From Pedobacter foliorum (lineage in GTDB: Bacteria; Bacteroidota; Bacteroidia; Sphingobacteriales; Sphingobacteriaceae), in NCBI RefSeq assembly GCF_013266735.1, contig NZ_JABSNU010000002.1, positions 310,001-374,000 on the forward strand: 64,000 nucleotides of DNA, written 5' to 3'. A program made the position numbers and the translations under genes. The notes beneath the pieces were generated by a model that saw nothing but the letters and a program-made list of their open reading frames with translations, had not been told where the DNA came from and searched no databases. Of the stretch, positions 24,984-33,973 are shown piece by piece (the first letter of the stretch is position 1; each line of letters starts with the position of its first letter).

Positions 24984-25652
24984 TTGAAAACAGTAAAGCC
25001 CGACTTATCCAGTCTGTGGATCAGAATGTCTGTTGAAGACGATGTTAAATCCTTTGAGGCTTTATACTATGCGCTATTCAATAAACTTTTTAAATTTTGT
25101 TGTTACTATGTAACTCAAAAGGAGATTGCTGAAGATATCATTTCAGAAATATTTGTAAAGTGCTGGGAAAACAGAAAAGTAAACCTGCATGTAATCAACC
25201 CTGAAACATATCTGTTTGTTGCGGTAAGAAATCAATCATTAAAACATCTTAAAAAATATTCAGGGATTCGCATAACTGAGTTAGAATTGTCGGGCGAGTA
25301 TCCATTCTCGGACAATAGTAATCCAGAGAAAGAGCTGGAACGAAAAGAGTTACATGTTGAATTAGATAGTGCAATTGAAAAACTTCCATTGCAGGCAAAA
25401 ATGGTTTTTAGGTTGATTAAAGAAAATGGAATGAGATATAAAGAAGTTGCTGAAATTCTAAATATATCTCCAAGAACAGTGCAAACACAGCTTTTTAGAG
25501 CTATTGATAAACTAAGGGTTACACTTTTCGCATATAAAGAAGGTAAGGATCAAAGTGGCAACAATGACAAACTTATTAGTGGAAAAATTATAAGTCTTAT
25601 TTTTTTAATAAGCATAACAAACTATTTTTTAGAGTATTGTAGGCATTTTTAA
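24984..25652 (+). CDS. ECF-type RNA polymerase sigma factor (Bacteroidota FecI-like)
   Basis: An extracytoplasmic-function sigma factor of 222 residues. Region 2 lies at about 22-90 (SFEALYYALFNKLFKFCCYYV, then IISEIFVKCWENR) and region 4 at about 130-185 (LPLQAKMVFRLIKENGMRYKE, ILNISPRTVQTQLFRAI). The TTG start at 24984 is preferred over the ATG at 25026 because residues LSSLWIRM align with the usual family N-terminus. The last 22 residues are hydrophobic (IISLIFLISITNYFLEYC), longer than usual. With the FecR gene 41 bp downstream and an STN-type SusC next, this is a classic cell-surface signalling cassette. Confidence 0.93.
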   Translation: MKTVKPDLSSLWIRMSVEDDVKSFEALYYALFNKLFKFCCYYVTQKEIAEDIISEIFVKCWENRKVNLHVINPETYLFVAVRNQSLKHLKKYSGIRITELELSGEYPFSDNSNPEKELERKELHVELDSAIEKLPLQAKMVFRLIKENGMRYKEVAEILNISPRTVQTQLFRAIDKLRVTLFAYKEGKDQSGNNDKLISGKIISLIFLISITNYFLEYCRHF

Positions 25653-25693
25653 TTAAAAACAGTACTATAATAATAACACAACAAAAAACACAA

Positions 25694-26731
25694 ATGACTG
25701 ATCAAAGATTTACGGAGTTACTGGGCAAAAGATTAGCTGGTGAAATTTCACCAAAAGAGCTTATTGAGCTTAAAGAACTACTTTCAAAAAGTACCGTTCA
25801 TAGAAATGAGTACGAAAATCTAACCGGTTATTTTAATGACGAAAAATCAGGTACTAACAATATTGATTCAGTTTTTGAAAAGATTAAACAACAAATAGCT
25901 GTTCCGGAGCCTAAGCCTGTTCAAAATATTGAAAGGCCTGTAAGAAGAGAATTTATTAACTGGTACCGAATTGCGGCTGTTATTGCCTTTTGTATCTGTT
26001 CTTTTGCTGTATATTATTTTTTTCCAGATAATTCAGCCGGGAAAAACGATATTACTGAATGGAAAGTTTTGCAAACCCCGAGTGGGGATAAATCAAAAAT
26101 TATACTTGAAGATGGTACTCAGGTAAACTTAAATTCTAAAACTCAATTGAAATATCCAGCGTCTTTTAGCAGAAAAAACAGGGAAGTACATTTGAATGGC
26201 GAAGCTTTTTTTGATGTTAAGAAAGACTCTGAACACCCTTTTATTATTCATACGAAACATATGAGTATAAGGGTATTGGGAACTGCTTTTGATGTAAAAG
26301 TTTATGAGGATGATTCATTTATTGAGACAACTTTGGTAAGAGGGCTTATTCAGATCACATTGAATAACAAACCTGCTGAAAAGATCATATTAAAACCAAA
26401 CCAGAAGTTTACCCTTGCTGACAAAAACAATGTTAATTATACAATAGTTCCTTTGACTTATTATAATTCAAGAGATAGCAGCAGCAACAGCATAATGGAA
26501 ATCTCCTGGTTAAATGATAGGTTAGTATTCAAGAATCAAACATTCGTTTCTATTGCCCGAGAAGCTGAAAGAAAATATGGCGTAGAGATAAGATTTAAGG
26601 ATGAGAAAAAGAAAGATTATACTTTCACGGGAAAGTTTGAGAAAGAAAGCATCGATGAGCTATTAAATGCTTTGAGATATATAGAAAATTTCAGCTATAA
26701 AAAAGAGGGGAATATTATATATATTTATTAA
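25694..26731 (+). CDS. FecR-family anti-sigma factor
   Basis: A 345-residue inner-membrane anti-sigma regulator. A cytoplasmic N-terminal part (about 1-92) that should bind the adjacent sigma factor is followed by one membrane span (about 94-112), the FecR periplasmic domain (about 125-225; LQTPSGDKSKIILEDGTQVNLN, GEAFFDVKKDSEHPFIIHT) and a C-terminal DUF4974-type domain (about 270-345). In this system the STN domain of the partner SusC contacts FecR and releases the sigma factor when substrate is bound. Sits between the sigma gene and the STN-SusC gene (44 bp), one operon by layout. Confidence 0.94.
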   Translation: MTDQRFTELLGKRLAGEISPKELIELKELLSKSTVHRNEYENLTGYFNDEKSGTNNIDSVFEKIKQQIAVPEPKPVQNIERPVRREFINWYRIAAVIAFCICSFAVYYFFPDNSAGKNDITEWKVLQTPSGDKSKIILEDGTQVNLNSKTQLKYPASFSRKNREVHLNGEAFFDVKKDSEHPFIIHTKHMSIRVLGTAFDVKVYEDDSFIETTLVRGLIQITLNNKPAEKIILKPNQKFTLADKNNVNYTIVPLTYYNSRDSSSNSIMEISWLNDRLVFKNQTFVSIAREAERKYGVEIRFKDEKKKDYTFTGKFEKESIDELLNALRYIENFSYKKEGNIIYIY

Positions 26732-26775
26732 AATCCCTCTAACCAATTTACCATCAAGACCCGAGTACGAAGCTT

Positions 26776-29700
26776 ATGATGAAGACGATGCGGCACGTAT
26801 TGATTTTCTGCTTCCTTATGATAGCAATTAATGTCCATTCGCAAACGAAAGTGACATTAAAGCTCGAATCGGCAAGTTTTGATCAAGTTATTAATGAGAT
26901 ACAAAATCAGACCTTTTATCGATTTGTATTTAGTGAACGTAAAATTCCTGATAAGAAAATTACCATCAATGTTAAGAATGAGGAGACCTTTAAAGTACTA
27001 GACCAGATTCTTACAAGCACCAATTACAACTATAAATTTCTTTCCAAGAATCTTATTGTTATAAAACTGAGATCGGCTGAAGATAAGGATGTTGATTCAG
27101 TAAAGATGCTGGATGAAGTTATAGTAACAGCCTTAAATATTAAAAAAGAGAACAGAAAAATAGGTTATTCAGTATCAACTGTTGATGGCTCTTTATTAAC
27201 AAAGGCAAGGGAATCGAACCTTGCCATGGCATTAGAAGGACTGGTAGCAGGCCTAAATGTTAGTGGTGTGAATGGAGGGCCAGGCTCGTCTGCCAGAATA
27301 CTGCTAAGAGGTGCGGCAAGTAAGGATGCAGGGCCTCCTCTTTTTATTATTAATGGGATACCTATAGATAATACTCAGCGTGGAAGTGCAAATGAATATG
27401 GAGGTGTAGATTATGGGGATGGAATTAGTAACATCAATCCTGATGATGTAGAGACTATTACTGTATTAAAAGGATCTTCGGCTTCTGCTTTATATGGTGC
27501 ACGTGCTGCAAATGGTGTGATCATAATTACAATTAAAAGTGGAAAAAAGAAATCGGGTAATTCTGTTGAATACAATTCCAATTTCTCATTTGACAATCCT
27601 GTAAATAATACTGATTATCAATACATATATGGTCAGGGCACTCAAAACTTAAGACCACAAAACATTGCAGGAGCAATTGCAACCGGTATACTTAGTTGGG
27701 GAGAAAAGATGGATGGACAGCCAAGCGTACAAATTAATGGAGAAAATCGTCCATATTTACCGGTAAAAGACAATATTAAAAGATTCTATAGAACGGCGCC
27801 AGCTTTTACAAATACCATTTCTCTAAATGGCGGATCGAATAAAAGCAGCTATCACGCATCAGCTTCAATTCTTGATTATCAATCTATTTTAAGAAATAGC
27901 GATCTGAACAGAAAAACCTCAAACATATTTGCCTCATATGACTTAACGAAAAAACTCACACTCACTTTAAATGGCAATTACATTTATGAGCGGGGCAAAA
28001 ACAGATCGTACCTTAGCGATGGTCCTATTAATGCAAACTATGGTATCAACGCCATAGCAACAAGTGCAGATCAGGCCTTGTTAGCCCCGGGATATGATGT
28101 AAATACGGGAGCTGAAACCAGGTGGAACGCGGATGAGTATAAAACTAATCCATATTTCACCATCAATAAAAAAGAAGACAATGCTACACGCGACAGGTTA
28201 ATATCCTCAGCGCTTATCAAATACGATTTAAGCAACAGGCTTTTTATACAGGGAAGATTTGGTTATGACATCAGTAACGACCATGTTATAAGTATTGTAC
28301 CAACAGGAACGGCTTTTTCTATAAATGGTCAGGGGGGGATAAATGCCTTAAATCAATCAAAAACATCAGAATTAAATACTGATATTCTTCTTTCAGGAAA
28401 CAGAGACATTACTAAAGACCTGAACATAGATATATCTGCAGGGGCAAGCTTTCGCAATAGAAGAACAAAATCTAATGAATTAACAGGTACCCAATTTATC
28501 ATACCCTATTTGTATACAGTTGATAATCTATCGGCTGTTAGCAGCAAAGATGCACTTTCAAGAATTGTTACTCAGTCGGCATACTATACAGTTGACTTTG
28601 ATTTCAAAAAATACCTTACTATATCATCTACCGGACGATACGATGTATATTCTACACTTCCCAGCAATAACAGAGGGATTTTTGTTCCAAGTGTCTCAGG
28701 AAGCTTTATATTCTCTAACTTTTTGAAAGTAAAAGGTCTGGATTTTGGTAAAATAAGAGCAAGTTTTGCTCAAACAAGCGGAGAACCAGCAGTGCCTTAT
28801 ACTACGCAGATCTATTATTCTTCAGACAAATCTGTAAACGGTGTTCCTTTAGGGAATTTTTCAAGAGATTTACCAAACTACAATCTGAAACCATTCACCT
28901 TAAATGAATTTGAAACTGGTATTAATTTAAAACTTTTTGGCAACAAAATAGATCTTGATTTCACTTACTTCCGCAGGATTACCAATAAGGAAATTATTAA
29001 TGCCGGACAATCTGTAGCTACAGGATTCACATCTGCCTATGTAAATTTAGGTAAAACCCGTAATACAGGTATTGAAACTTCTATACAAACCAATTTTGTA
29101 ACCAATGAAAATTTTAGTTGGAAGGCAGGAATTAATGCCAGTCATATAAATAACTTATTGATATCAATAGATGGTATCAGTAGCTATGCATTTGGTGGCA
29201 CTTATCGACCATTAAATGCAAATACTGCACTTGTTGTTGGCAAGTCGATTACTCAGATTATGGCTTATGATTACCAGCGTGACAAAAATGGAAACATTAT
29301 TATTGGTTCAGATGGGGTTCCAAAGCGAGGAGATATGAAACCAATGGGTAGTATTCTACCATCTTACTATGGAGGGTTCAGTAATAACTTTCAATATAAA
29401 AGCTTCAGCTTAAGCTTTTTGATAGATTATAAATTTGGGAATAAAATCCTGTCGGCTACGGAAAATTACTCCTATGTTCTTGGTCTTAATAAGGCAACGC
29501 TTTATGGTCGTGAAACAGGTATTGTTGCTAACGGTGCGTATGAAAATGGAGAAACAAATACCACAAATGTTCCTGCCTACAACTATTACCCTGCATTGGC
29601 TACAAATATCTCTGCACTCTCTGTGTTAAATGGGAGTTTTATAAAATTAAGGCAAGTTGTGCTTGGCTACACATTCTCGTCCAAAATATTAAATAAAACG

Positions 29701-29880
29701 CCTTTTAAAAATGCATCAATTGATTTAATAGGAAGGAATCTATTAACTATCCTGAAGTATACTAAAAATATAGACCCAGAATCCCAGTTCTCTCCCAGTC
29801 TTGCTTATGCAGGAATAGAAGGAGCATCATTACCCGCAACAAGAACTTTTGGTATAAATCTAAATCTGAAGTTTAAATAA
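26776..29880 (+). CDS. SusC/RagA-family TonB-dependent receptor with STN domain (pair 2)
   Basis: A 1034-residue outer-membrane transducer/transporter. Signal peptide 1-22, then an STN (secretin/TonB N-terminal) domain at about 24-96 (VTLKLESASFDQVINEI), then directly the plug beginning LDEVIVTALN, with FIINGIPIDN and GSSASALYGARAANGVIII, and a barrel ending NLNLKFK. It lacks the carboxypeptidase-regulatory-like domain found in pair 1. The STN domain and the upstream sigma/FecR genes mean it should both import a ligand and induce its own locus. SusD follows by 9 bp and a GH89 glycosidase is next, pointing to an alpha-GlcNAc-containing glycan as ligand (inference). Confidence 0.94.
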   Translation: MMKTMRHVLIFCFLMIAINVHSQTKVTLKLESASFDQVINEIQNQTFYRFVFSERKIPDKKITINVKNEETFKVLDQILTSTNYNYKFLSKNLIVIKLRSAEDKDVDSVKMLDEVIVTALNIKKENRKIGYSVSTVDGSLLTKARESNLAMALEGLVAGLNVSGVNGGPGSSARILLRGAASKDAGPPLFIINGIPIDNTQRGSANEYGGVDYGDGISNINPDDVETITVLKGSSASALYGARAANGVIIITIKSGKKKSGNSVEYNSNFSFDNPVNNTDYQYIYGQGTQNLRPQNIAGAIATGILSWGEKMDGQPSVQINGENRPYLPVKDNIKRFYRTAPAFTNTISLNGGSNKSSYHASASILDYQSILRNSDLNRKTSNIFASYDLTKKLTLTLNGNYIYERGKNRSYLSDGPINANYGINAIATSADQALLAPGYDVNTGAETRWNADEYKTNPYFTINKKEDNATRDRLISSALIKYDLSNRLFIQGRFGYDISNDHVISIVPTGTAFSINGQGGINALNQSKTSELNTDILLSGNRDITKDLNIDISAGASFRNRRTKSNELTGTQFIIPYLYTVDNLSAVSSKDALSRIVTQSAYYTVDFDFKKYLTISSTGRYDVYSTLPSNNRGIFVPSVSGSFIFSNFLKVKGLDFGKIRASFAQTSGEPAVPYTTQIYYSSDKSVNGVPLGNFSRDLPNYNLKPFTLNEFETGINLKLFGNKIDLDFTYFRRITNKEIINAGQSVATGFTSAYVNLGKTRNTGIETSIQTNFVTNENFSWKAGINASHINNLLISIDGISSYAFGGTYRPLNANTALVVGKSITQIMAYDYQRDKNGNIIIGSDGVPKRGDMKPMGSILPSYYGGFSNNFQYKSFSLSFLIDYKFGNKILSATENYSYVLGLNKATLYGRETGIVANGAYENGETNTTNVPAYNYYPALATNISALSVLNGSFIKLRQVVLGYTFSSKILNKTPFKNASIDLIGRNLLTILKYTKNIDPESQFSPSLAYAGIEGASLPATRTFGINLNLKFK

Positions 29881-29889
29881 CTGTACGCT

Positions 29890-31488
29890 ATGAAAAAAGC
29901 AATTATTCTTCCATTGATTTTAATTATGATAATTATTTTTAGCTGCAGTAAAGAACAGTTGGATAAAATAAATAATGATCCAACAAAATCTAATGCTTCA
30001 AGTTATGATCCCAATAACCTACTTTCAACAGCACAGTTAAAATTCGCAAATAAAGGTTATTATCAGTTGCTTTATCAAAGCACAATGGTGCAGTTACTTG
30101 CATCTACTTATTACTACTATAATAACGGAGATAAATACCTAAATGTAGCGAGCTTTACTGATTATCAAGGAAGGATTTTTGAGGAGGGCTATGCAGAAGC
30201 CTCTACAATAAGAGAAATGCAGCGACTTGCAACTGAAAAAGATGCTGATAAATATTCAAACCTAATCAGTATTGGCGATATGATGTTTGTGTTAATTTTA
30301 CAAAGAATAACCGATACTTATGGAGATATACCTTATAGTGAAGCTGCAAAAGCCAGGCAAGGGATTAAATACCCTTTGTATGATAAACAGGAAGATATCT
30401 ACAACTCCATGTTATTAGATTTAGAAAAAGCCATTGCAAATTTGAACCCTGAAAAGCCCAGGCCAACCGCCGATCTGCTTTACAACGGAGACATTAATAA
30501 ATGGAAAAAGTTTGGCTATGCTTTAATGATACGGGTGGCAATGAGATTAAGTAAAGTTCGACCAGATATCGCTCGGCTATGGGTTGAAAAAGCCGCGGCT
30601 CATGCTTTTTCTGATGCAAACGACAATGCAATTCTCATGACGGATGCTGCTAGCTCAGGTAGCCAAAATAGCACTTCAGCTGCATTACGTGTGTTTTCAG
30701 ATTATATTGAAGTAAAATGGAGCAAAACCTTAATTGATTACCTAAGAGATACCGGAGATCCAAGATTGGGGGTAATAGCTGAGATTCCTCAGGATGGTCT
30801 TGCAAAAAATATAAACCAAACATTTTCAGGAAATACAGATGCATCAGCTCAAATCGGGCTACCCAATGGATATGATTTGCTTGGAGGAAATACGGATATT
30901 AGTAAACATCCATTGTATCCCGGGGGAACAGGTTCAGGTGCTGATTTTGCTCCACTAGGTAAATATTCAAGACCAAGAACCTCTGTGTACTTGAAACTTG
31001 GAGGACCGATTTTTATCATAACATATGCCGAAACAGAATTTTTACTATCTGAGGCAAAGCTGAAGGGTTGGAATGTTTCCGGCACTGCGGCTCAACATTA
31101 TTCAAATGGTCTTAGAGGCGCATTACAATCAATGGAGCAGCAAGATGTACAGGCTGAAATTGCCCCTGAAATCATTAACGCCTATGTAAATGAGCATCCG
31201 CTAAACCAATCTGATCTGGAAATAGCCCTTGATCAAATTAATACCCAGTATTGGGTGGCTACAGGCACCAACTTTAATTTTATTGAATCGTGGTTAAATT
31301 GGAAAAGATCAGACTACCCTAAATTGATACCTGTTAAGTATATCGGTAATGTAACTAACGGAACCATCCCCAGAAGAATGATATACCTATCATCTGAAGC
31401 TTTGAATAATCCTGAGAACTACAAAGCTGCAGTTACTAGATTAAATGGTGGTGATGCCCTAACATCAAGGGTGTGGTGGGATAAGTAA
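29890..31488 (+). CDS. SusD/RagB-family outer-membrane nutrient-binding lipoprotein (pair 2)
   Basis: A 532-residue lipoprotein (lipobox IFSC, Cys19) of the SusD-like_2 type; the mature start KINNDPTKSNASSYDPNNLL, ITDTYGDIPYSEAAKARQGIKYP and ITYAETEFLLSEAKLKGW are typical. It should cap the SusC barrel encoded 9 bp upstream and bind the glycan before import. It is followed by a 223-bp gap holding a nested hairpin, then the GH89 enzyme gene, so the hairpin may reduce read-through into the enzyme gene. Clear homology in layout to pair 1 though the two SusD proteins differ considerably in sequence. Confidence 0.93.
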   Translation: MKKAIILPLILIMIIIFSCSKEQLDKINNDPTKSNASSYDPNNLLSTAQLKFANKGYYQLLYQSTMVQLLASTYYYYNNGDKYLNVASFTDYQGRIFEEGYAEASTIREMQRLATEKDADKYSNLISIGDMMFVLILQRITDTYGDIPYSEAAKARQGIKYPLYDKQEDIYNSMLLDLEKAIANLNPEKPRPTADLLYNGDINKWKKFGYALMIRVAMRLSKVRPDIARLWVEKAAAHAFSDANDNAILMTDAASSGSQNSTSAALRVFSDYIEVKWSKTLIDYLRDTGDPRLGVIAEIPQDGLAKNINQTFSGNTDASAQIGLPNGYDLLGGNTDISKHPLYPGGTGSGADFAPLGKYSRPRTSVYLKLGGPIFIITYAETEFLLSEAKLKGWNVSGTAAQHYSNGLRGALQSMEQQDVQAEIAPEIINAYVNEHPLNQSDLEIALDQINTQYWVATGTNFNFIESWLNWKRSDYPKLIPVKYIGNVTNGTIPRRMIYLSSEALNNPENYKAAVTRLNGGDALTSRVWWDK

Positions 31489-31496
31489 AAATCAGG

Positions 31497-31581
31497 TGTC
31501 CAAAAAGTAGGGATCGCTATTCTGAAATAAATTCAGAATAGCGATCGGCAGAATCAAATGGTAATTAAACCTTTTTGGACA
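31497..31581. repeat. Nested inverted repeat between susD and GH89 gene
   Basis: Outer arms TGTCCAAAAAG (31497-31507) and CTTTTTGGACA (31571-31581) enclose an inner 15-bp palindrome (31512-31526 and 31532-31546, 5-nt loop) with the core CTGAAATAAATTCAG, which is shared with the 83-bp repeat family. Placed 9 nt after the susD stop; outer arm ends in a T-rich strand, so it may act as a partial terminator. Confidence 0.7.
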
Positions 31582-31711
31582 TCTTCTTTTAGGTTAAGAT
31601 AAGTTTAAAAATATTTGTAAGCACATAATTTGCTTGGTTTTACTAAATTTATCCCATCTAAACCTCATGTTTTGCTTTTTAGTAAAGTATGATACTTTTT
31701 AAGCTATATAA

Positions 31712-33874
31712 ATGAATCATTTCTCTTTAAAAACAAAGTCTTTTTTAGTTGCCTTACTTACAATAGGCTCGTTCTTTTCACTAAAAGCCCAAACTTATCA
31801 GTCGGTTAAACAAATTGCCGAGAGAAGAGTGCCATGGTTAGCTTCATCTTTGTCATTTAGTATAATCCCGTCCGACAATTGGAATGAAGTCTTCGAGCTT
31901 TCCATGCGAAACAATAAAATACATATTGGAGCATCAAGCTCCAGTGCAGCATCATCTGCTTTAAATTGGTACTTAAAATACTATTGTAATCGAAGTATGT
32001 CTCATTTTGGAGATAATCTTTCGTCGGTAACAAAGCTTCCTGTAATTAAGCAGAAAATAAGAATTGTTTCGCCGTATCCAGTTCGCTATGCATTAAACTA
32101 CTGTACCATAAATTACTCGATGAGTTTTTATAAATGGGAAGACTGGGAAAGAGAGCTGGATTGGATGGCTTTAAATGGAGTAAATTTGATGTTGGCCCCA
32201 GTTGGTATGGAGGCGGTATGGCAAAATACTTTAAGAAAGCTGGGTTATTCAGAGAAGGAAACGCTTGATTTTATTGCAGGACCTGCCTTTAGCGCATGGT
32301 GGTTAATGGGGAATCTTGAAGGTTGGGGTGGTCCGGTTAGTCAAAATTTTATAGATCAGCAGGCAAAGCTTCAACAGAAAATCCTTAAAAGGATGAAAGA
32401 GCTTGAAATAGAACCCTTAATGCATGGTTTTTATGGAATGATACCAACTTCCTTAAAAACTAAAATGGACATCAAAGTAATTGAGCAAGGTAAATGGGCT
32501 GGCGGCTTTCAGCGCCCCGACTTTCTTTTAACTGAAGATCCTGCTTTTTCGAAGCTAGCAGATATTTACTACAATGAAATGAAGACATTGTATGGAAGAG
32601 AACTGCGTTATTTTGGTGGGGATCCTTTTCATGAGGGAGGCAGTTCAAAAGGAACTGATGTAACTACATCGGCCGCAGCAATACAAAAAGTAATGCAGGA
32701 TAATTTTCCGGGTAGTACCTGGGTGTTGCAAGGCTGGCAGGAAAATCCTTCTCCTAAATTGCTAGACGGATTAAATAGAAAAAAAACACTTGTGATAGAG
32801 TTGTTTGGAGAAAATACCAACAACTGGGAAAAGCGTAAAGGTTATAATGGAACTCCTTTTGTTTGGAGCAACGTAAGTAATTTTGGTGAAAAGAATGGTC
32901 TGTATGGAAAACTTCAACGATTTGCTGATGAGGTTTACCGCGCTAAAAACAGTCAATACGGAACCTTTTTAAAAGGCGTTGGAATTATACCTGAAGGTAT
33001 TTACAATAATCCGGTTACGTTTGACCTGATGCTTGAGCTTGGATGGCATAAGGAGCGTGTAGATGTTAAGCAATGGATTAAAAAATATCAGGCTTTCCGT
33101 TATGGAAAAACCACACCGACATTAGAGAAAGCTTGGCAATTGTTATTGGAAACAGCTTATAGCAGCCCTGATATTTATCAGGAAGGACCTTCTGAATCGA
33201 TATTCTGTGCCAGACCAGGTATTGATATTAAAAGCGTTTCTTCGTGGGGAACTAGGAAAAGAAACTATGATCCGGCCAAGTTTAAAGAGGCCGTTAAACT
33301 TTTCGTAGCAGCGTCCAATGATTTTAAGGACAATGAAACATATCAGGTTGATAAAATAGACTTTGTAAGACAGTTGCAGGCTAATATTGGTGATGAGGTT
33401 TATCTGGAAATGACAGATGCCATTAAAGCTAAGGATGCAGTGAAATTTAAAAAAAGCAGTGATAAATTTCAGCAGTTGATTCTTCAACAAGATTCTTTAT
33501 TGAGTTCATCAAAATATTTTTCATTAAATACATGGCTAAAGCAAGCCTTGAATTTTGGCAATACGGCTGAAGACAAAGCCAATGCTATAAAAAATGCTAA
33601 AATTCAAATCACCTACTGGGGGCCGGATTATAATGCGGCAACAGATCTTCATGAGTATGCTCATAAAGAGTGGAGCGGTTTGCTAGGTTCATTATATTTA
33701 TCCCGCTGGAAAAAGTTCACAGAACAGGAACTGGCAAAAATGAGCGATCCGGAAGCTCCAATAGTCGACTACTTTAAAATGGATAAAGCGTGGACGGAGG
33801 ACCAGGAAATGTATGCGCCTCAGCAACTGTCTGACAAGCAGCTAAATGATTTGATAAATAGAATTGTAAAGTAA
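31712..33874 (+). CDS. Alpha-N-acetylglucosaminidase, glycoside hydrolase family 89
   Basis: A 720-residue secreted GH89 enzyme (human NAGLU family) that removes terminal alpha-linked GlcNAc. Signal peptide 1-26, an N-terminal small domain, then the catalytic barrel with DWMALNGVNLMLAPVGMEAVW (about 150-170), GPAFSAWWLMGNLEGWGGP and LQGW. Both catalytic glutamates are identifiable by alignment with remembered NAGLU sequence: E308 in DPFHEGG and E428 in IPEGIYNN. Length is normal. Downstream of an STN-SusC/SusD pair, it likely acts at the surface or in the periplasm on the imported glycan. Candidates for substrate are heparan sulfate fragments and alpha1,4-GlcNAc-capped mucin glycans; not decidable here. 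Confidence 0.93.
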   Translation: MNHFSLKTKSFLVALLTIGSFFSLKAQTYQSVKQIAERRVPWLASSLSFSIIPSDNWNEVFELSMRNNKIHIGASSSSAASSALNWYLKYYCNRSMSHFGDNLSSVTKLPVIKQKIRIVSPYPVRYALNYCTINYSMSFYKWEDWERELDWMALNGVNLMLAPVGMEAVWQNTLRKLGYSEKETLDFIAGPAFSAWWLMGNLEGWGGPVSQNFIDQQAKLQQKILKRMKELEIEPLMHGFYGMIPTSLKTKMDIKVIEQGKWAGGFQRPDFLLTEDPAFSKLADIYYNEMKTLYGRELRYFGGDPFHEGGSSKGTDVTTSAAAIQKVMQDNFPGSTWVLQGWQENPSPKLLDGLNRKKTLVIELFGENTNNWEKRKGYNGTPFVWSNVSNFGEKNGLYGKLQRFADEVYRAKNSQYGTFLKGVGIIPEGIYNNPVTFDLMLELGWHKERVDVKQWIKKYQAFRYGKTTPTLEKAWQLLLETAYSSPDIYQEGPSESIFCARPGIDIKSVSSWGTRKRNYDPAKFKEAVKLFVAASNDFKDNETYQVDKIDFVRQLQANIGDEVYLEMTDAIKAKDAVKFKKSSDKFQQLILQQDSLLSSSKYFSLNTWLKQALNFGNTAEDKANAIKNAKIQITYWGPDYNAATDLHEYAHKEWSGLLGSLYLSRWKKFTEQELAKMSDPEAPIVDYFKMDKAWTEDQEMYAPQQLSDKQLNDLINRIVK

Positions 33875-33948
33875 AAATTGGTTAGCGCTCTTTACATAAC
33901 CCTGACAGGTAATATCCCTTAAAAAGGGGTTATCTGTTGATTTTATCT

Positions 33949-33956
33949 TACTTTTG
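33949..33956 (+). promoter_or_regulatory. Promoter -7 box for mqnE
   Basis: TACTTTTG matches TAnnTTTG, 18 nt before the mqnE ATG. Just upstream (33905-33937) an imperfect hairpin (ACAGGTAATATCCC with GGGGTTATCTGT) may end the GH89 transcript. Confidence 0.5.
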
Positions 33957-33973
33957 TTCATTATACGTTATAA

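Noticed and set aside
24967..24987. Mini-ORF MNLFSN before the ECF sigma factor as leader peptide
   Set aside because: Six codons with no notable bias, overlapping the TTG start; nothing supports regulation.
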